Source: Erinaceus europaeus (Eukaryota; Chordata; Mammalia; Eulipotyphla; Erinaceidae). From it: DNA of 64,000 nt. Under the pieces are notes generated by a model, which saw only the letters and a program-made list of their open reading frames with translations, was not told where the DNA came from and ran no database searches. The stretch's first letter is position 1; every line of letters begins with the position of its first letter. The stretch is from contig NC_080176.1 of NCBI RefSeq assembly GCF_950295315.1, positions 36,414,189 through 36,478,188 of the forward strand, written 5' to 3'. The position numbers and the translations under genes were made by a program. This document shows positions 44,280-56,890 of this stretch, piece by piece.

Positions 44280-45165
44280 TATTCTGTTATAACAGGAATT
44301 GGCGTTTTTGAGACTAGGGATCATATCCATCTGGCTGTATTTTATAAGTAATTTATTGGAGCAAGGTTAATATAAAATAAACAGTTTCAAACTCAACAAT
44401 TCAGAAGGCAGTTACCACCTCTATCTACTTCCAAAACTGTTTCTATCATCCCAAAGCAAAGCCCAAGACAATTTAAAGAATTCTTTCCATTCCCTTCTCC
44501 CCATAGTCCCTGGCAGCTACCAATCGTGCTTTATCTCTCTGGACTTTTCATATAAATGAAATCTCAAATATGGAACTTGCAAAATATTCCATTCCTGCTG
44601 GTATATGTGTCAGCACTTCATTCCTTTTTTATGGACAATAGTTCTTATTGTATGTAAATAAACATTTTTCTTATATGTTGGTGGACATTTATTTGGACTG
44701 TTTCCAGTGTCAGGAAGGGAAAATTCCCCCACACACACCTTTTCTCTCTCTCTTTCTATATTTCCAGTCTCATCATTACACTGACACAAGTCAGATTACA
44801 AGGAAGGAAAAAAAAAAGTACTGTGTAGTATAACCTTATAGATATACTTATAGATTTACAGATAGGGGATTTACAAAATAATCAAAAGGAATCAGCATGT
44901 GTATCATCTATTTTATGGTTTAAAGCATTCTTATGAGAGAGACCAAAGGTGTATCCTCACTTCACAGATGAAGAAGGAAAAACTCAGAGGAGCTTGCAGG
45001 TCACTCTGCAGCTGGGTCACATCACTGCTGAGCTCACTCCAAGCTTGTGACTGAACATCCAAGTCATCTCTGTCCGTGGCTTTGGATGCAAAGCTGTGTA
45101 GATGACAGTTCTCCATTCTTCTCCCATCACAGAACTCAGTCCAAGGAAAACACTGGAAGCTGGTT
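44280..45165. other. No recognisable gene
   Basis: 44340-44720 resembles a decayed L1 3' UTR region in tone ('TATATGTTGGTGGACATTTATTTGGACTG') but I cannot place it confidently. The rest, up to the L1 at 45180, shows no gene. Confidence 0.45.
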
Positions 45166-45929
45166 AGAATTAAAATGACGGGAGCTATGAGTGGCAGCAG
45201 ATGTCTCCTCTCGTCTCCTGGATCAACTAGGAATACCAAAGGAGACCACCTGGGACTGAAACAAGATAGGACTAGAATGACTTCAGGAACCCACCAAATC
45301 ACCAGTGAGTGCAAACACATGTGGCTGGTGGTCAGAGAGGATCCTAGGGAGAAATTAAGTGGCTGGTAACAGTCTGGCAGTTTATCAGTTGAGACACCAC
45401 CTCCAGTCAGTTTCACCAGTGGGGGGCCGGCTGAAGGAAGGAGAGGACTCCCCTGAGACTCACCAAGTACAACTCTGAGTCTCCATTGCTACAACCCTCA
45501 GAATCTGAAGCAGTGGCAGGGAGGCCCTGTGCTGACACCAGGGACAGAGAACTAACCAGGAAACTCAGGAGAACACCTATACCTTGGTGGCATAGCAGTG
45601 GGGCTGTGAAAGTCTCTTTTCATAACCACTGTACTATCTCTCCCATACCCTCCTTTATCTCTTGGTCAGGAGTCAGTGATTAAGCTAAGAAGCCTTCTTA
45701 TGGTTTAAAAGCCATCAGGCTCCCATTGCCTACAGGGGGAAAAAAGCACAAAAGAGGCTTTTAAGCCACTGAGCTCCAACTCAGGGATTAACATACTACT
45801 GAAACAACTGTTAACTTACACAACTGAGAACTCTTTAATTACCTTACTAAGACACAAGTCAATCCAGGCAATAATAATCAGTAATTTGAAAAGCACTGAG
45901 AGATGGAACTCATAACATGATATATAAAA

Positions 45930-46340
45930 ATGGTTAAACCAACAAGAAGAAATATTGGAGAAATGAACCAGGACAAGAGTCCAGCTAAATGCCCCCCAAA
46001 TGTTGAAGCACTGAATAATGAGGTCAACATCCAAACACTAGTTAAGGAAATAATAACAAGAGTGAGTAAAGAGTTTGAAAGAATTGTCATCAGAAATACA
46101 GAAACAACAAATGAGACTGGAAGAAAACACTAATTATCTCAAGGTTATTAGAGAACTGAAAGCTGAAATTCCTGAGCTAAGAAAACAACTAGCTGAACAA
46201 GCTAAAACAGTATCAGAGCAGAGTAACAAAATAGATAAACTCCAGAAAACAGTAGAAGGGAGAGAGAATAGAATCAATGAGGCTGAAGACAGAATTAGCA
46301 AGATCAAGGACGAATTAGAGATAACTAATCTCAAAAAGAA
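45930..46340 (+). pseudogene. L1 copy 3 ORF1, 5' part (coiled coil)
   Basis: Starts ATGGTTAAACCAACAAG. It encodes the N-terminal region and the heptad-rich coiled coil of L1 ORF1p ('IRELKAEIPELRKQLAEQ', 'IDKLQKTVEGRENRINEAE'), an RNA-binding trimeric chaperone. A frame change occurs near 46110. The frame is then cut by the nested insertion at 46344; the RRM and C-terminal part continue at 52604-53157 ('KDNERILKAAREKQRVT', 'FRLDGGIRTFSEKQQ'). Confidence 0.9.
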
Positions 46341-46343
46341 TTT

Positions 46344-46871
46344 TTTTTTTTTTTTTTTTTACAAAACCATAGGGTAGGAGGGGTACAACTCCACACAATT
46401 CCCACCGCCCAATCTCCATATCCCACCCCCTCCCCCGATAGCTTTCCCATTCTCTATCCCTCTGGGAGCATGGACCCAGGGTCATTGAGGGTTGCAGAAG
46501 GTAGAAGGTCTGGCTTCTGTAATTGCTTCCTCGCTGAACATGGGCGTTGACTGGTCGGTCCATACTCCCAGTCTGCCTCTCTTTCCCTAGTAGGATGGGT
46601 CTCTGGGGAAGCTGAGCTCCAGGACACATTGGTGGTGTCTTCAATCCAGGGAAGTCTGGCCGGCATCCTGATGACACCTGGAACCTGGTGACTGAAAAGA
46701 GAGTTAACATACAAAGCCAAACAAATTGTTGAGCAATCATGGACCCAAAGCTTGGAAAAGTGGAGAGGAAGTATTAGGGAGGTACTCATTGCAAACTCTA
46801 GTATACTTCTGCTTTCTTACTTTGGTGCCATACTCCAAACTCAGTCAATTTCTGCTTTGCGTTTCTACTTC
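46344..46871 (-). mobile_element. R4-type sequence between two poly(A) tracts (putative L1 3' transduction)
   Basis: On the - strand, L1 copy 2 ends in an A18 tract (46872-46889), then comes about 510 bases of non-L1 sequence, then a second A-tract of about 19 (46344-46362) and the target-site duplication. The sequence contains the R4 3' module ('CTTCTACCTTCTGCAACCC', 'GTGGGAATTGTGTGGAG') preceded by the alternative 5' part also seen at 33.06-33.11 kb. One duplication (TCTCAAAAAGAATTT) encloses this block and the L1 together. Confidence 0.85.
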
Positions 46872-47350
46872 TTTTTTTTTTTTTTTTTTACATGCATAAC
46901 ATTCCCCAGATTCCCATTTAGCAATACAACCCCCACTATTTCATTCATCATTTTTCATGGACCTGTATTCTCCCCACCCACCCACCCACCCCAGAGTCTT
47001 TTACTTTGGTGAAATACTCCAATTCCATTTCAGGTTCGACTTGTGTTTTCTTTTCTAATCTTGTTTTTCAACTTCGGCCTGAGAGTGAGATCATCCCATA
47101 TTCATCCTTCTGTTTCTGACTTATTTCACTCAACATGATTTTTTCAAGGTCCATCCAAGATCGGCTGAAAACGGTGAAGTCACCATTTTTTACAGCTGAG
47201 TAGTATTCCATTGTGTATATAGACTACAACTTGCTCAGCCACTCATCTGTTGTTGGACACCTGGGTTGCTTCCAGGTTTTGGCTATTACAAATTGTGCTG
47301 CCAAGAACATATGTGTACACAGATCTTTTTGGATGGGTATGTTGGGTTCC

Positions 47351-50300
47351 TTAGGAACCTTTTGGATGGGTATGTTGGGTTCCCAGGAGAGGAATTGCAG
47401 GGTCATAGGGTAGGTCCATTTCTAGCCTTCTGAGAGTTCTCCAGACAGTTCTCCACAGAGGTTGGACGAATTGACATTCCCACCAGCAGTGCAGGAGGGT
47501 TCCTTTGACCCCACAGCCTCTCCAGCATTTGCTGCTGTTACCTTTTCTGATGTGTGACATTCTCACAGGAGTGAAGTGATATCTCGTTGTTGTCTTGATT
47601 TGCATTTCTCTGACAATCAGAGACTTGGAGCATTTTTTCATGTGTTTCTCGGCCTTTTGGATCTCTTCTGTGGTGAATATTCTGTCCAATTCCTCCCCCC
47701 ATTTTTGGATGGGGTTATTTGTTGTCTTGTTGTTGAGTCTGGCAAGCTCTTTATATATGTTGGTTATTAAACTCTTATCTGATGTATGGCATGTAAAGAT
47801 CTCCCATTCTGTGAGGGGTCTCTTAATTTGGGTAGTGGTTTCTTTTGCTGTGAAGAAGCTTTTTAATTTGATGTAGTCCCATAGGTTTATACTTGCCTTA
47901 GTCTTCCTTGTAATTGGATTCGTTTCATTGAAAATGTCTTTAAAATTTATGCGGAAAAAAGTTCTTCCAATATTTTCCTCTAAGTATCTGATAGTTTCTG
48001 GTCTAACATCCAAGTCCTTGATCTACTTGGAATTTACTTTTGTATTTGGTGAAATACAGTGATTCAGCTTCATTCTTCTGCATGTTTCAACCCATTGTTT
48101 CCAACACCATTTGTTGAAGAGACTCTGCTTTCCCCATGTAATAGTCTGGGCCCCTTTGTCAAAGATTAGATGTCCATAGGTGTGGGGCCTCATTTCTGGG
48201 CTCTCAATTCTATTCCACTGGTCAGTGTGTCTGTTCATGTTCCAGTACCAAGCAGTTTTGATGACAATGGCCCTATAATATAGTTTGAGATCTGGCAGTG
48301 TGATGCCTCCGGTTCTGTTCTTTTTTCTCAAGATTGTTTTGGAAATTCTAGGTCTTTTCTGGTTCCAGATAAACATTTGTAGCATTTGTTCTATTCTCCT
48401 AAAAAATGTGCTTGGGATCTTGATGGGGATAGCATTAAATTTGTAGATGGCTCTGGGTAATATATTCATTTTGATGATGTTAATTCTTCCAACCCATGAG
48501 CATGGAGTATCTTTCCACTTCTTTGTGTCTTTTTCAATTTCTTTGAGTAGTGACTCATAATTTTCAGTATACAAGTCTTTCACTTCTTTGGTTAGGTTTA
48601 TTCCTAGATATTTTATTGCTTTTGTTGCTATAGAAAAAGGAACTGATTTCTGGATTTCAATTTCTTCTAACTTAGTGTTTGCATAGAGGAATGCCACTGA
48701 CTTTTGAATGTTAATTTTATAGCCTGACACCTTACTGTATTGCCTGATGATTTCCAAAAGCTTCTTGCTAGATTCCTTAGGTTTTTCCATGTATACTATC
48801 ATGTCATCTGCAAATAAGGAGAGTTTGACTTCTTCTCTTCCAATCTGTATTCCTTTAATTCCTTGCTCCTGTCTGATTGCTATGGCAAGAACTTCCAACA
48901 CTATGTTGAATAGTAATGGTGATAGTGGGCATCCCTGTCTAGTACCTGATCTGAGTGGAAATGCTTCCAGTTTTTCACCATTGAGTATGATGTTGGCTGT
49001 AGGTTTGCTATATATAGACTCCACTATCTTCAGGAATTTTCCATCTATTCCCATTTTTTGTAGTGTTTTGATCATAAAGGGATGTTGTATTTTGTCAAAG
49101 GCTTTCTCTGCATCTATTGATATGACCATGTTGTTTTTGGTCTTGCTTTTGTTGACGTGGTGGATCACATTGATTGATTTACGTATATTAAACCAACCTT
49201 GCATGCCTGGGATAAACCCCACTTGGTCATGATGAACAATCTTTTTAATATACTGCTGTATCTGGTTGGCTAGAATTTTGTTCAATATTTTCGCATCTAT
49301 GTTCATCAGAGATATTGGTCTGTAGTTTTCTTTTTTGGTTGTGTCCCTGTCTGCTTTTGGTATCAGGGTGATGTTGGCTTCATAGAAGCTGGCAGGGAAT
49401 ATTCCAGTGTCTTCAATCTTCTGGAAGACTTTTAAAAGTAGAGGTATTAGTTCTTCTTTGAAAGTTTTGTAGAATTCATTTGTAAAACCATCTGGTCCAG
49501 GACTTTTATTTTTAGGAAGATTTTTGATAACTGTTTCAATTTCATTAGCTGTGATGGGCCTGTTCATGTTATCCACTTCCTCTTTACTTAGTTTTGGAAG
49601 TTGGTAGGTATCTAGGAAATCATTCATTTCTTCCAGGTTCTCTAACTTGGTGGCATATAGTTGTTCATAGAAGCCTCGCATGATATGTTGAATTTCTGCA
49701 GTGTCTGTTGTGATATCTCCTCTTTCATTTACTATCCGATTTATTTGGGTCTTCTCCCTTTTTTGTTTTGTGAGTCTGGCTAAAGGTTTGTCGATTTTGT
49801 TTACTCTTTTGAAGAACCAACATTTACTTTCATTGATCTTTTGTATGGTTTTCCTATTCTCAATGTTATTTATTTCTGCCCTAACTTTAGTAATTTCTGT
49901 CCTTCTGGTTGCTTTAGGGTTCCTTTGTTGTTCTTCTTCTAGGTCTTTAAGATGTGCAATCAGGCTGTTTATTTGTGCCTTTTCTTGTTTCCTAATGTGT
50001 GCTTGTATAGCTATGAACTTCCCTCTTAGGACTGCTTTAGCTGTGTCCCAAATATTTTGATAGCTTGTGTCTTCATTTTCATTGAACTCTCGAAACATTT
50101 TGATTTCTTCCTTGATTTCCTCTTTGACCCAGAAGTTGTTAAGAAGTGTACTGTTGAGCTTCCACATTTTGGCACTGTTACTAATCTTTTGTTGATTGTT
50201 AAGTGTTAGTTTAATTCCACTGTGGTCTGAGAAGATGCTTGGGATGATTTCAGTGCTCTTGAATAGGCTGATGCTGTCTTTGTGGCCTAACATATGGTCT

Positions 50301-50908
50301 ATCCTTGAGAATGATCCATGTGGATTTGAGTAAAATGTGTATTCCAGTTTCTTGGGATGAATGACTCTGAAAATGTCCAATAGTTCTAGTTTAACTATCT
50401 CTTCATTTAGCTCCCTTATGTCTTTACTGATTTTCTTCCTGGATGATCTGTCAAGTTGAGATAGTGGGGTGTTGAAGTCCCCTACTATGATTGTGTTACT
50501 GTTAATATATTGCTGTAGCTCTTTCAGTTGAAGTTTGATGTATTTAGATGGCTTCTCATTGGGTGCATAGATATTAATAATTGTTAAGTCCTCTTGATTG
50601 ACTGATCCTCTGAGCATTAAGTAGTGTCCATTCCTATCTTTTTTAATCTTATCTATTTTAAAGTCTATCATGTCAGATATGAGAATAGCTGTTCCTGCCC
50701 TTTTTTGTGGGCCATTGGCTTGAATGATAGTTTTCCATCCTTTCACTTTAAGTCTGTGTTTGTCTTGTTGCGTTAGGTGAGTTTCCTGTAGACAACATAT
50801 TGTTGGGTTGTGTTTTCTGATCCATCTTCCTACTCTGTGTCTTTTAATAGGTGAATTCAGGCCATTCACATTTATTGATATCAAAGATTGAAGATATTTT
50901 AACGCCAT
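47351..50908 (-). pseudogene. L1 copy 2 ORF2 (endonuclease + reverse transcriptase), one early TAG from near-intact
   Basis: From ATG 50908, 961 codons are open to 48023. Endonuclease features: 'ISINVNGLN', 'CCLQETHL', '[10 protein letters not shown]', 'SDHSGIKL'. RT features: 'KSPGPDGF', '[10 protein letters not shown]', '[14 protein letters not shown]' and the catalytic 'FADDMIVY'. The stop at 48020-48022 is TAG where copy 3 has TGG (Trp), and the same frame then stays open to 47351, including the C-terminal Cys/His motif '[14 protein letters not shown]...C' (CX3CX7HX4C). Downstream, a tandem duplication at about 47328-47385 shifts the frame, and a second TGG-to-TAG difference appears near 47232. 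Truncated before the C-terminal motif, the protein would keep the endonuclease and RT domains but probably be inactive in retrotransposition. Confidence 0.95.
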
Positions 50909-51204
50909 TCTTGTAGAGTTTTAGAGTGTTTTGATATATGTTCTATTTGTGGTGGTCTGGTTGTTTATAGGAAACCTTTCAGAACTTCTTTCAAGGCAGG
51001 CTTGGTGATGGTTGCTTCCTTCAACTGTTGCTTGTCTGAGAAGGTTTTGATGCTTCCATCTAGTCTGAATGACAGTCTAGCAGGATATAGTATTCTTGGC
51101 TGAAAGCCTTTCTCATTGAGCACTCGATAGATATCTTGCCATTCTCTTCTGGCCTGTAGTGTTTGTATGGAGAAGTCTGCTGCTAATCTTATGGGTTTTC
51201 CTTT

Positions 51205-51795
51205 CTAGGTGACTCTTTGTTTTTCTCTTGCAGCCTTGAGGATCCTTTCTTTATCCTTATTCCTTTCCAATCTAAGTATGACATGTCTTGGTGTCTTTAG
51301 GTCTGGGTTCATTCTGTTTGGGACCCTCTGGGCTTCCTGAATCTTTATGTCTTTGGTGTTGTCTAGACTAGAGAAATTTTCAGCTATTATGGCCTGGAGA
51401 ACGCTTTCTTCCTCCCCTTCTCTTTCTTCCTCTGGTAAGCCAATAATGCGTATATTGTTTCTTTTGAAGTCATCCCATAGGACTCTGTTGTTGTTTTCAG
51501 CATCTCTTAATCTCTTTTTGAGATCTCTTACTTCTTTTTTAGTTGTCTCTAATTCATCCTCAATCTTGCTAATTCTGTCTTCAGCCTCATTGATTCTATT
51601 CTCTCTGCCCTCTACTGCTTTCTGGAGTTCATCTATTTTGTTGCCCTGCTCTGATACTGTTTTAGCTTGTTCAGCTAGTTGCCTTCTTAGCTCAGCAATT
51701 TCAGCTTTCAGCTCTCTAATAACCATGAGATTATTAGAATTTTCTTCCATATTCTCATTTGTTGTTCCTGCAGTTCTGATTACAATTTTTTTCAA
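51205..51795 (-). pseudogene. L1 copy 2 ORF1, main open part
   Basis: 196 codons covering the coiled coil ('IRELKAEIAELRRQLAEQ', 'INEAEDRISKIEDELE') and the RRM-like core ('RNNIRIIGLPEEE', 'DIKIQEAQRVPNR', 'PRHVILRL'). It ends at a TAG where copy 3 has TAC (Tyr). The reading frame continues after it to the natural stop at 50965-50967, about 56 bases before the ORF2 ATG, the usual short L1 inter-ORF spacing. The N-terminus is separated by a one-base A-run expansion near 51788. Confidence 0.93.
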
Positions 51796-52517
51796 ATTCT
51801 TTACTCACTCCTGTTATTATTTCCTTAGCTAATGTTTGGATGTTGAACTTGTTGTTTTGTGCTTCGCCCTCTGGAGGACTTTTAGCTGGACTCTTGTCCT
51901 GGTTCGAGTCTCAATTATTTTTTCTTGTTGTTTTAACCATTTTATATAAGTTAACAGTTTTTTCAATCCCTGAGTTGGAGTTCAGTGGTGTAAAAGCCTT
52001 TTTTTTCCCTGTAGGCTATGGTAGCCTGAGGGCTTTTAAACTGTCAATAGGCTTCTTGGCTTATTCAATGACTCCTGACCAAGAGATAAAGCAGGGTGTG
52101 GCAGAGATAATCCAGTGGTTATGCAAAGAGACTTTCACAGCCCTTCAGCTATGCCACCGAGGTATAGGTCTTCTCCTGAGTTTCCCGGTTAGATCTCTGT
52201 CCCCTGGTGTCCCTCCCTGTTGCTGCTCCAGATTCTGAGAGTAGTAGCAATGGAGACTCAGAGTTGTACTTGGTGAGTCTCTGGGGAGTCCTTCCTCCCT
52301 TCAGCTGTCCCCTTGTTGGTGGAGCAGACTGGAGGTGGTGTCTCCACTGACAAACTGTCGAACTGTTAGCAGTCACTTAATCTCTCCTTAGGCCCCTCTC
52401 TCCTCTCTGTCACCAGCCACGCGTGTTTGTACTCACGAGTGATTTACTGGGTTTCTGTGGTCATTCTAGTCCTGTCTTGTTTCGGTCCAGGTGGTCTCCT
52501 TTGGTATTCCTAGTTGA

Positions 52518-52573
52518 TCCAGGAGAGGAGAGGAGAGGAGAGGAGAGGGGAGGAGAGGAGAGGAGAGGAGAGA
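52518..52573. repeat. (AGGAG)n tract in the 5' UTR of L1 copy 2
   Basis: About eleven AGGAG/AGAGG pentamers. In copy 3 the matching position (45207-45222) holds only 'CTCCTCTCGTCTCCTGG', so the tract expanded in this copy or its lineage. Confidence 0.95.
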
Positions 52574-53239
52574 AAGCGATCTGCTGCTCGTAGCTCCGCC
52601 TCTCAAAAAGAATTTAAGAGATACTGAAAACAACAACAGAAACCTATGGGATGACTTCAAAAGAAACAATATATGCATTATTGCCTTATCAGAGGAAGAA
52701 ACAGAGGGAGAGGAAGAAAGCATTCTTCAGGCCATAATAGCTAAAAACTTCTCTAGTCTAGACAACATCAAAGACATAAAGATTCAAGAAGCCCAGAGGG
52801 TCCCAAACAGAATTAACCCCGACTTAAAGACATCAAAACACACCATATTTAGAATGAATAGGAACAAGGATAATGAAAGGATCCTGAAGGCTGCAAGAGA
52901 AAAACAAAGAGTCACCTACAGAGGAAAACCCATAAGATTAGCAGCAGACTTCTCCACACAAACACTACAGGCGAGAAGAGAATGGCAAGATATCTATCGA
53001 GTGCTCAATAAGAAAGGTTTTCAACCAAGACTACTGTACCCTGCTAGACTGTCATTCAGACTAGATGGAGGCATCAGAACCTTCTCAGAGAAGCAACAGT
53101 TGAAGGAATCAAGTATCACCAAGCCTGCCCTTAAAGAAGTTCTGAAAGGTCTCCTATGAACAGTGAGACCAACATAAATAGGACATATATCAGAACACTC
53201 TAAAACTCTACAAGAATGGCATAAAAATATCTTCAATCA

Positions 53240-56200
53240 TTGATAGCAATAAATATCAATGGCCTGAATTCACCTATTAAAAGACACAGAGTAGGAAGGT
53301 GGATCAGAAAACACAACCCAACAATATGCTGTCTACAGGAAACCCATCTAACTCAACAAGACAAACACAGATTCAAAGTGAAAGGATGGAAAACTATTAT
53401 ACTGGCCAATGGCCCACAAAAAAGGGCAGGAACAGCTATTCTCATATCTCACATGACAGACTTTAAAATAGATAAAATTAAAAAAAATAGGAATGGACAC
53501 TGATTAATGCTCAGAGGATCACTGAATCAAGAGGACTTAACAATTATTAACAGCTATGCATCCAATGAGAAGCCATCAAAATACATCAAACATCCACTGA
53601 AAGAGCTACAGCAATATATTAACAGCAACACAATCATAATAGGGGACTTCAACACCCCACTCTCTCAACTAGACAGATCATCCAGGCAGAAAATCAATAA
53701 AGATATAAGGTAGCTAAATGAGGAGATAGATAAACTAGAACTATTGGACATTTCCACAGTCATTCATGCCCAGAAACTGGAATACACATTTTACTCAAGT
53801 CCATATGGGTCATTCTCAAGGACAGATCTTATGTTACGCCACAAAGCAAATTCAAGAGCATTGAAATCATCCCAAGCATCTTCTCAGACCACAGTGGAAT
53901 TAAACTAACACTTACCAATCAACAAAAGATTAGTAATAGTCCCAAAATGTGGAAGCTCAACAGTACACTCCTTAACAACTACTGGGTCAAAGAGGAAATC
54001 AAGGAAGAAATCAAAATGTTTCCAGAGTTCAATGAAAATGAAGACACAAGCTATCAAAATATTTGGGACACAGCTAAGGCAATACTGAGAGGAAAGTACA
54101 TAGCCATAAAGCACACATTAGCAAACAAGAAAAAGCACAAATAAACATCCTGATTGCACATCTTAAAGACCTAGAAGAAGAAGAACAAAGGAACCCTAAA
54201 GCAACCAGAAGGACAGAAATCACTAAAGTTATGGCAGAAATCAGTAACATTGAAAATAAGAAAACCATACAAAAGATCAATGAAAATAAATGTTGGTTCT
54301 TCTAAAGAGTGAACAAAATCAACAAAACTTTAGCCAGACTCACAAAACAAAAAAGGGAGAAGACCCAAATAAATCAGATAGAAAGGGATAGAGGAGTTAT
54401 CACAACAGACACCACAGAAATTCAACATATCATGCAAGGCTTCTATGAACAACTATATGCCACCAAGCTAAAGAACCTGAAAGAAATGGAGGATTTCCTA
54501 GATACCTACCAACTTACAAAACTAAGTAAAGAGGAAATAGAAAACATGAACAGGTGCATCACAGCTAATGAAATTGAAACAGTTATCAAAAATCTTCCTA
54601 AAAATAAAAGTCCTGGACCAGATGGTTTTATAAATGAATTCTATAAAACCTTCCAAGAAGAACTAATACCTCTACTTTTAAAAGTCTTCCAGAAGATTGA
54701 AGACACTGGAATACTCCCTGCCAGCTTCTATGAAGCCAACATCACTTTGATACCAAAAGCAGACAGGGACACAACCAAAAAAGAAAACTACAGACCAATA
54801 TCTCTGATGAACTTAGATGTGAAAATATTGAACAAAATTCTAGCCAACTGGATACAGCAGTCTATGAAAAAGATTGTTCATCATGACCAAGTGGGGTTTA
54901 TCTGAGACATGCAAGGTTGGTTTAATATACATAAACCAATCAATGTGATCCACCACATCAATAAAGGCAAGACCAAAAACCACATGGTCATATCAATAGA
55001 TGCAGAGACAGACTTTGACAACATACAACATCCCTTTATGATAAAAATGCTACAAAAAATGGGAATAGATGGAAAATTCCTCAAGGTAGTGGAGTCTATA
55101 TATAGCAGACCTACAGCCAACATCACACTCAATGGTGAAAAACTAGAAGCATTTCCCCTGAGATCAGGTACTAGACAGAGATGTTCACTATCACCATTAC
55201 TATTCAACATAGTGTTGGGAGTTCTTGCCATAGCAATCAGGGAGGAGCAAGGAATTAATGGCATACAGATTGGAAGAGAAGAAGTCAATCTCTCCCTATT
55301 TGCAGATGACATTGTAGTATACACAGAAAAACCTAAAAACCTTTTACTATAGAAACTAAAACAATAAAATATCTAGGAATAAACCTAACCAAAGAAGTGA
55401 AAGACTTGTATACTGAAAATTATGAGTCACTACTCAAGGAAATTGCAAAAGACACAAAGAAGTGGAAAGATATTCCATGTTCATGGGTTGGAAGAATTAA
55501 CATCATTAAAATGAATATACTACCCAGAGCCATATACAATTTTAATGCTATCCCCATTAAGATCCCAACCACCTTTTCTAGGAAACTAGAACAAATGCTA
55601 CAGATGTTTATCTGGAACCAGAAAAGACCTAGAATTGACAAAACAATCTTGAGAAGAAAGAACATAACCGGAGGCATCATACTCGCAGATCTTAAATTGT
55701 ATATAGGGCCATTGTCATCAAAACTGTTTGGTACTGGAACATGAACAGACATACTGACCAGTGGAATAAAATTGAGAGCCCAGAAGTGAGCCTCACACCT
55801 ATGGACATCTAATCTTTGACAAAGGGGCCCAGACTATTACATGGGGAAAGCAGAGTCTCTTCAACAAATGGTATTGGAAAAAATGGGTTGAAACATGCAG
55901 AAGAATGAATCTGAACCACTATATTTCTCCAAATACAAAAGTAAATTTCAAGTGGATCAAGGACTTGGATGTTAGATCACAAACTATCAGATACTTAGAG
56001 GAAAACATTGGCAGAACTCTTTTCCGCATAAATTTTAAAGACATCTTCAATGAAACGAATCCGATTAGAAGGAATACTAAGACAAGTATAAACCTATGGG
56101 ACTACATCAAATTAAAAAGCTTCTGCACAGCAAAAGAAACTACTGTCTAAACCAAGAGACCCCTCACAGAATAGGAGACAATCTTTACATGCCCTACATC

Positions 56201-56890
56201 AGACAAGAGACTAATAACCAGAATATATAAAGAGCTTGCCAAACTCAACAAGAAAATAAATAACCCCATCCAAAAATGGGGGGAGGACTTGGACAGAATA
56301 TTCACCACAGAAGAGATCCAATAGGCAGAGAAACATATGAAAAAATGCTCCAAGTCTGTGATTGTCAGAGAAATGCAAATAAAGACAACCATGAGATATC
56401 ACTTCACTCCTGTGAGAATGTCATACATCAGAAAAGGTAACAGCAACAAATGCTGGAGAGGGTTTGGGGTCAAAGGAACCCTCCTACACTGCTGGTGGAA
56501 ATGTAAATGGGTTCAACCTCTGGGAAGAACAGTCTTGAGAACTCTCAGAAGGCTAGAGTGAACCTACCCTATGCTCCTGCAATTCGTCTCCTGGGGATAT
56601 ATCCTAAGGAACCCAACATACCCATCCAAAAAGATCTATGTACACATATGTTCTTGGCAGCACAATTTGTAATAGCCAAAACCTGGAAGCAACCCAGGTG
56701 TCCAACAACAGATGAGTGGCTGAGCAAGTTGTGGTCTATATACACAATGGAATACTACTCAGCTGTTAAAAATGATGACTTCACCGTTTTCATCCGATCT
56801 TGGATGGACCTTGAAAAAATCATGTTGAGTGAAATAAGTCAGAAACAGAAGGATGAATATGGGATGATCTCACTCTCAGGCAGAAGCTGA
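53240..56890 (+). pseudogene. L1 copy 3 ORF2, multiply broken
   Basis: Pieces in order: endonuclease N-terminus 53240-53503 ('ININGLN', 'CCLQETHL'), 53507-53713 ('[10 protein letters not shown]'), 53947-54144, RT part 54309-54905 ('KSPGPDGF', 'RPISLMNLD'), 54909-55352 ('[14 protein letters not shown]', 'FADDIVVY'), 55397-55744, 55905-56150 and the C-terminal region 56337-56890. The Gln-Gly to Gln-Arg change in the normally conserved [10 protein letters not shown] stretch, repeated stops and a roughly 160-base deletion after the FADD motif show that it has been dead for some time. The host frame outside the repeats is not affected. Confidence 0.93.

Larger units (their letters stand above)
46872..52600 (-). 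mobile_element. Full-length young L1 (copy 2), nested in copy 3
   Basis: About 5.7 kb, inserted in ORF1 of copy 3; together with the block 46344-46871 it is flanked by TCTCAAAAAGAATTT (46329-46343 and 52601-52615). On the - strand: 5' UTR from 52600, with an expanded CTCTC-type pentamer tract (52518-52573); ORF1 about 51945-50965 (TGA in codon 10, one-base frameshift, and a TAG at 51205-51207); ORF2 from ATG 50908. The 3' UTR is shorter than in copy 3 and lacks the CCAATAAAG signal, ending in A18 after 'GTTATGCATGT'. It is the youngest L1 here. Confidence 0.95.
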
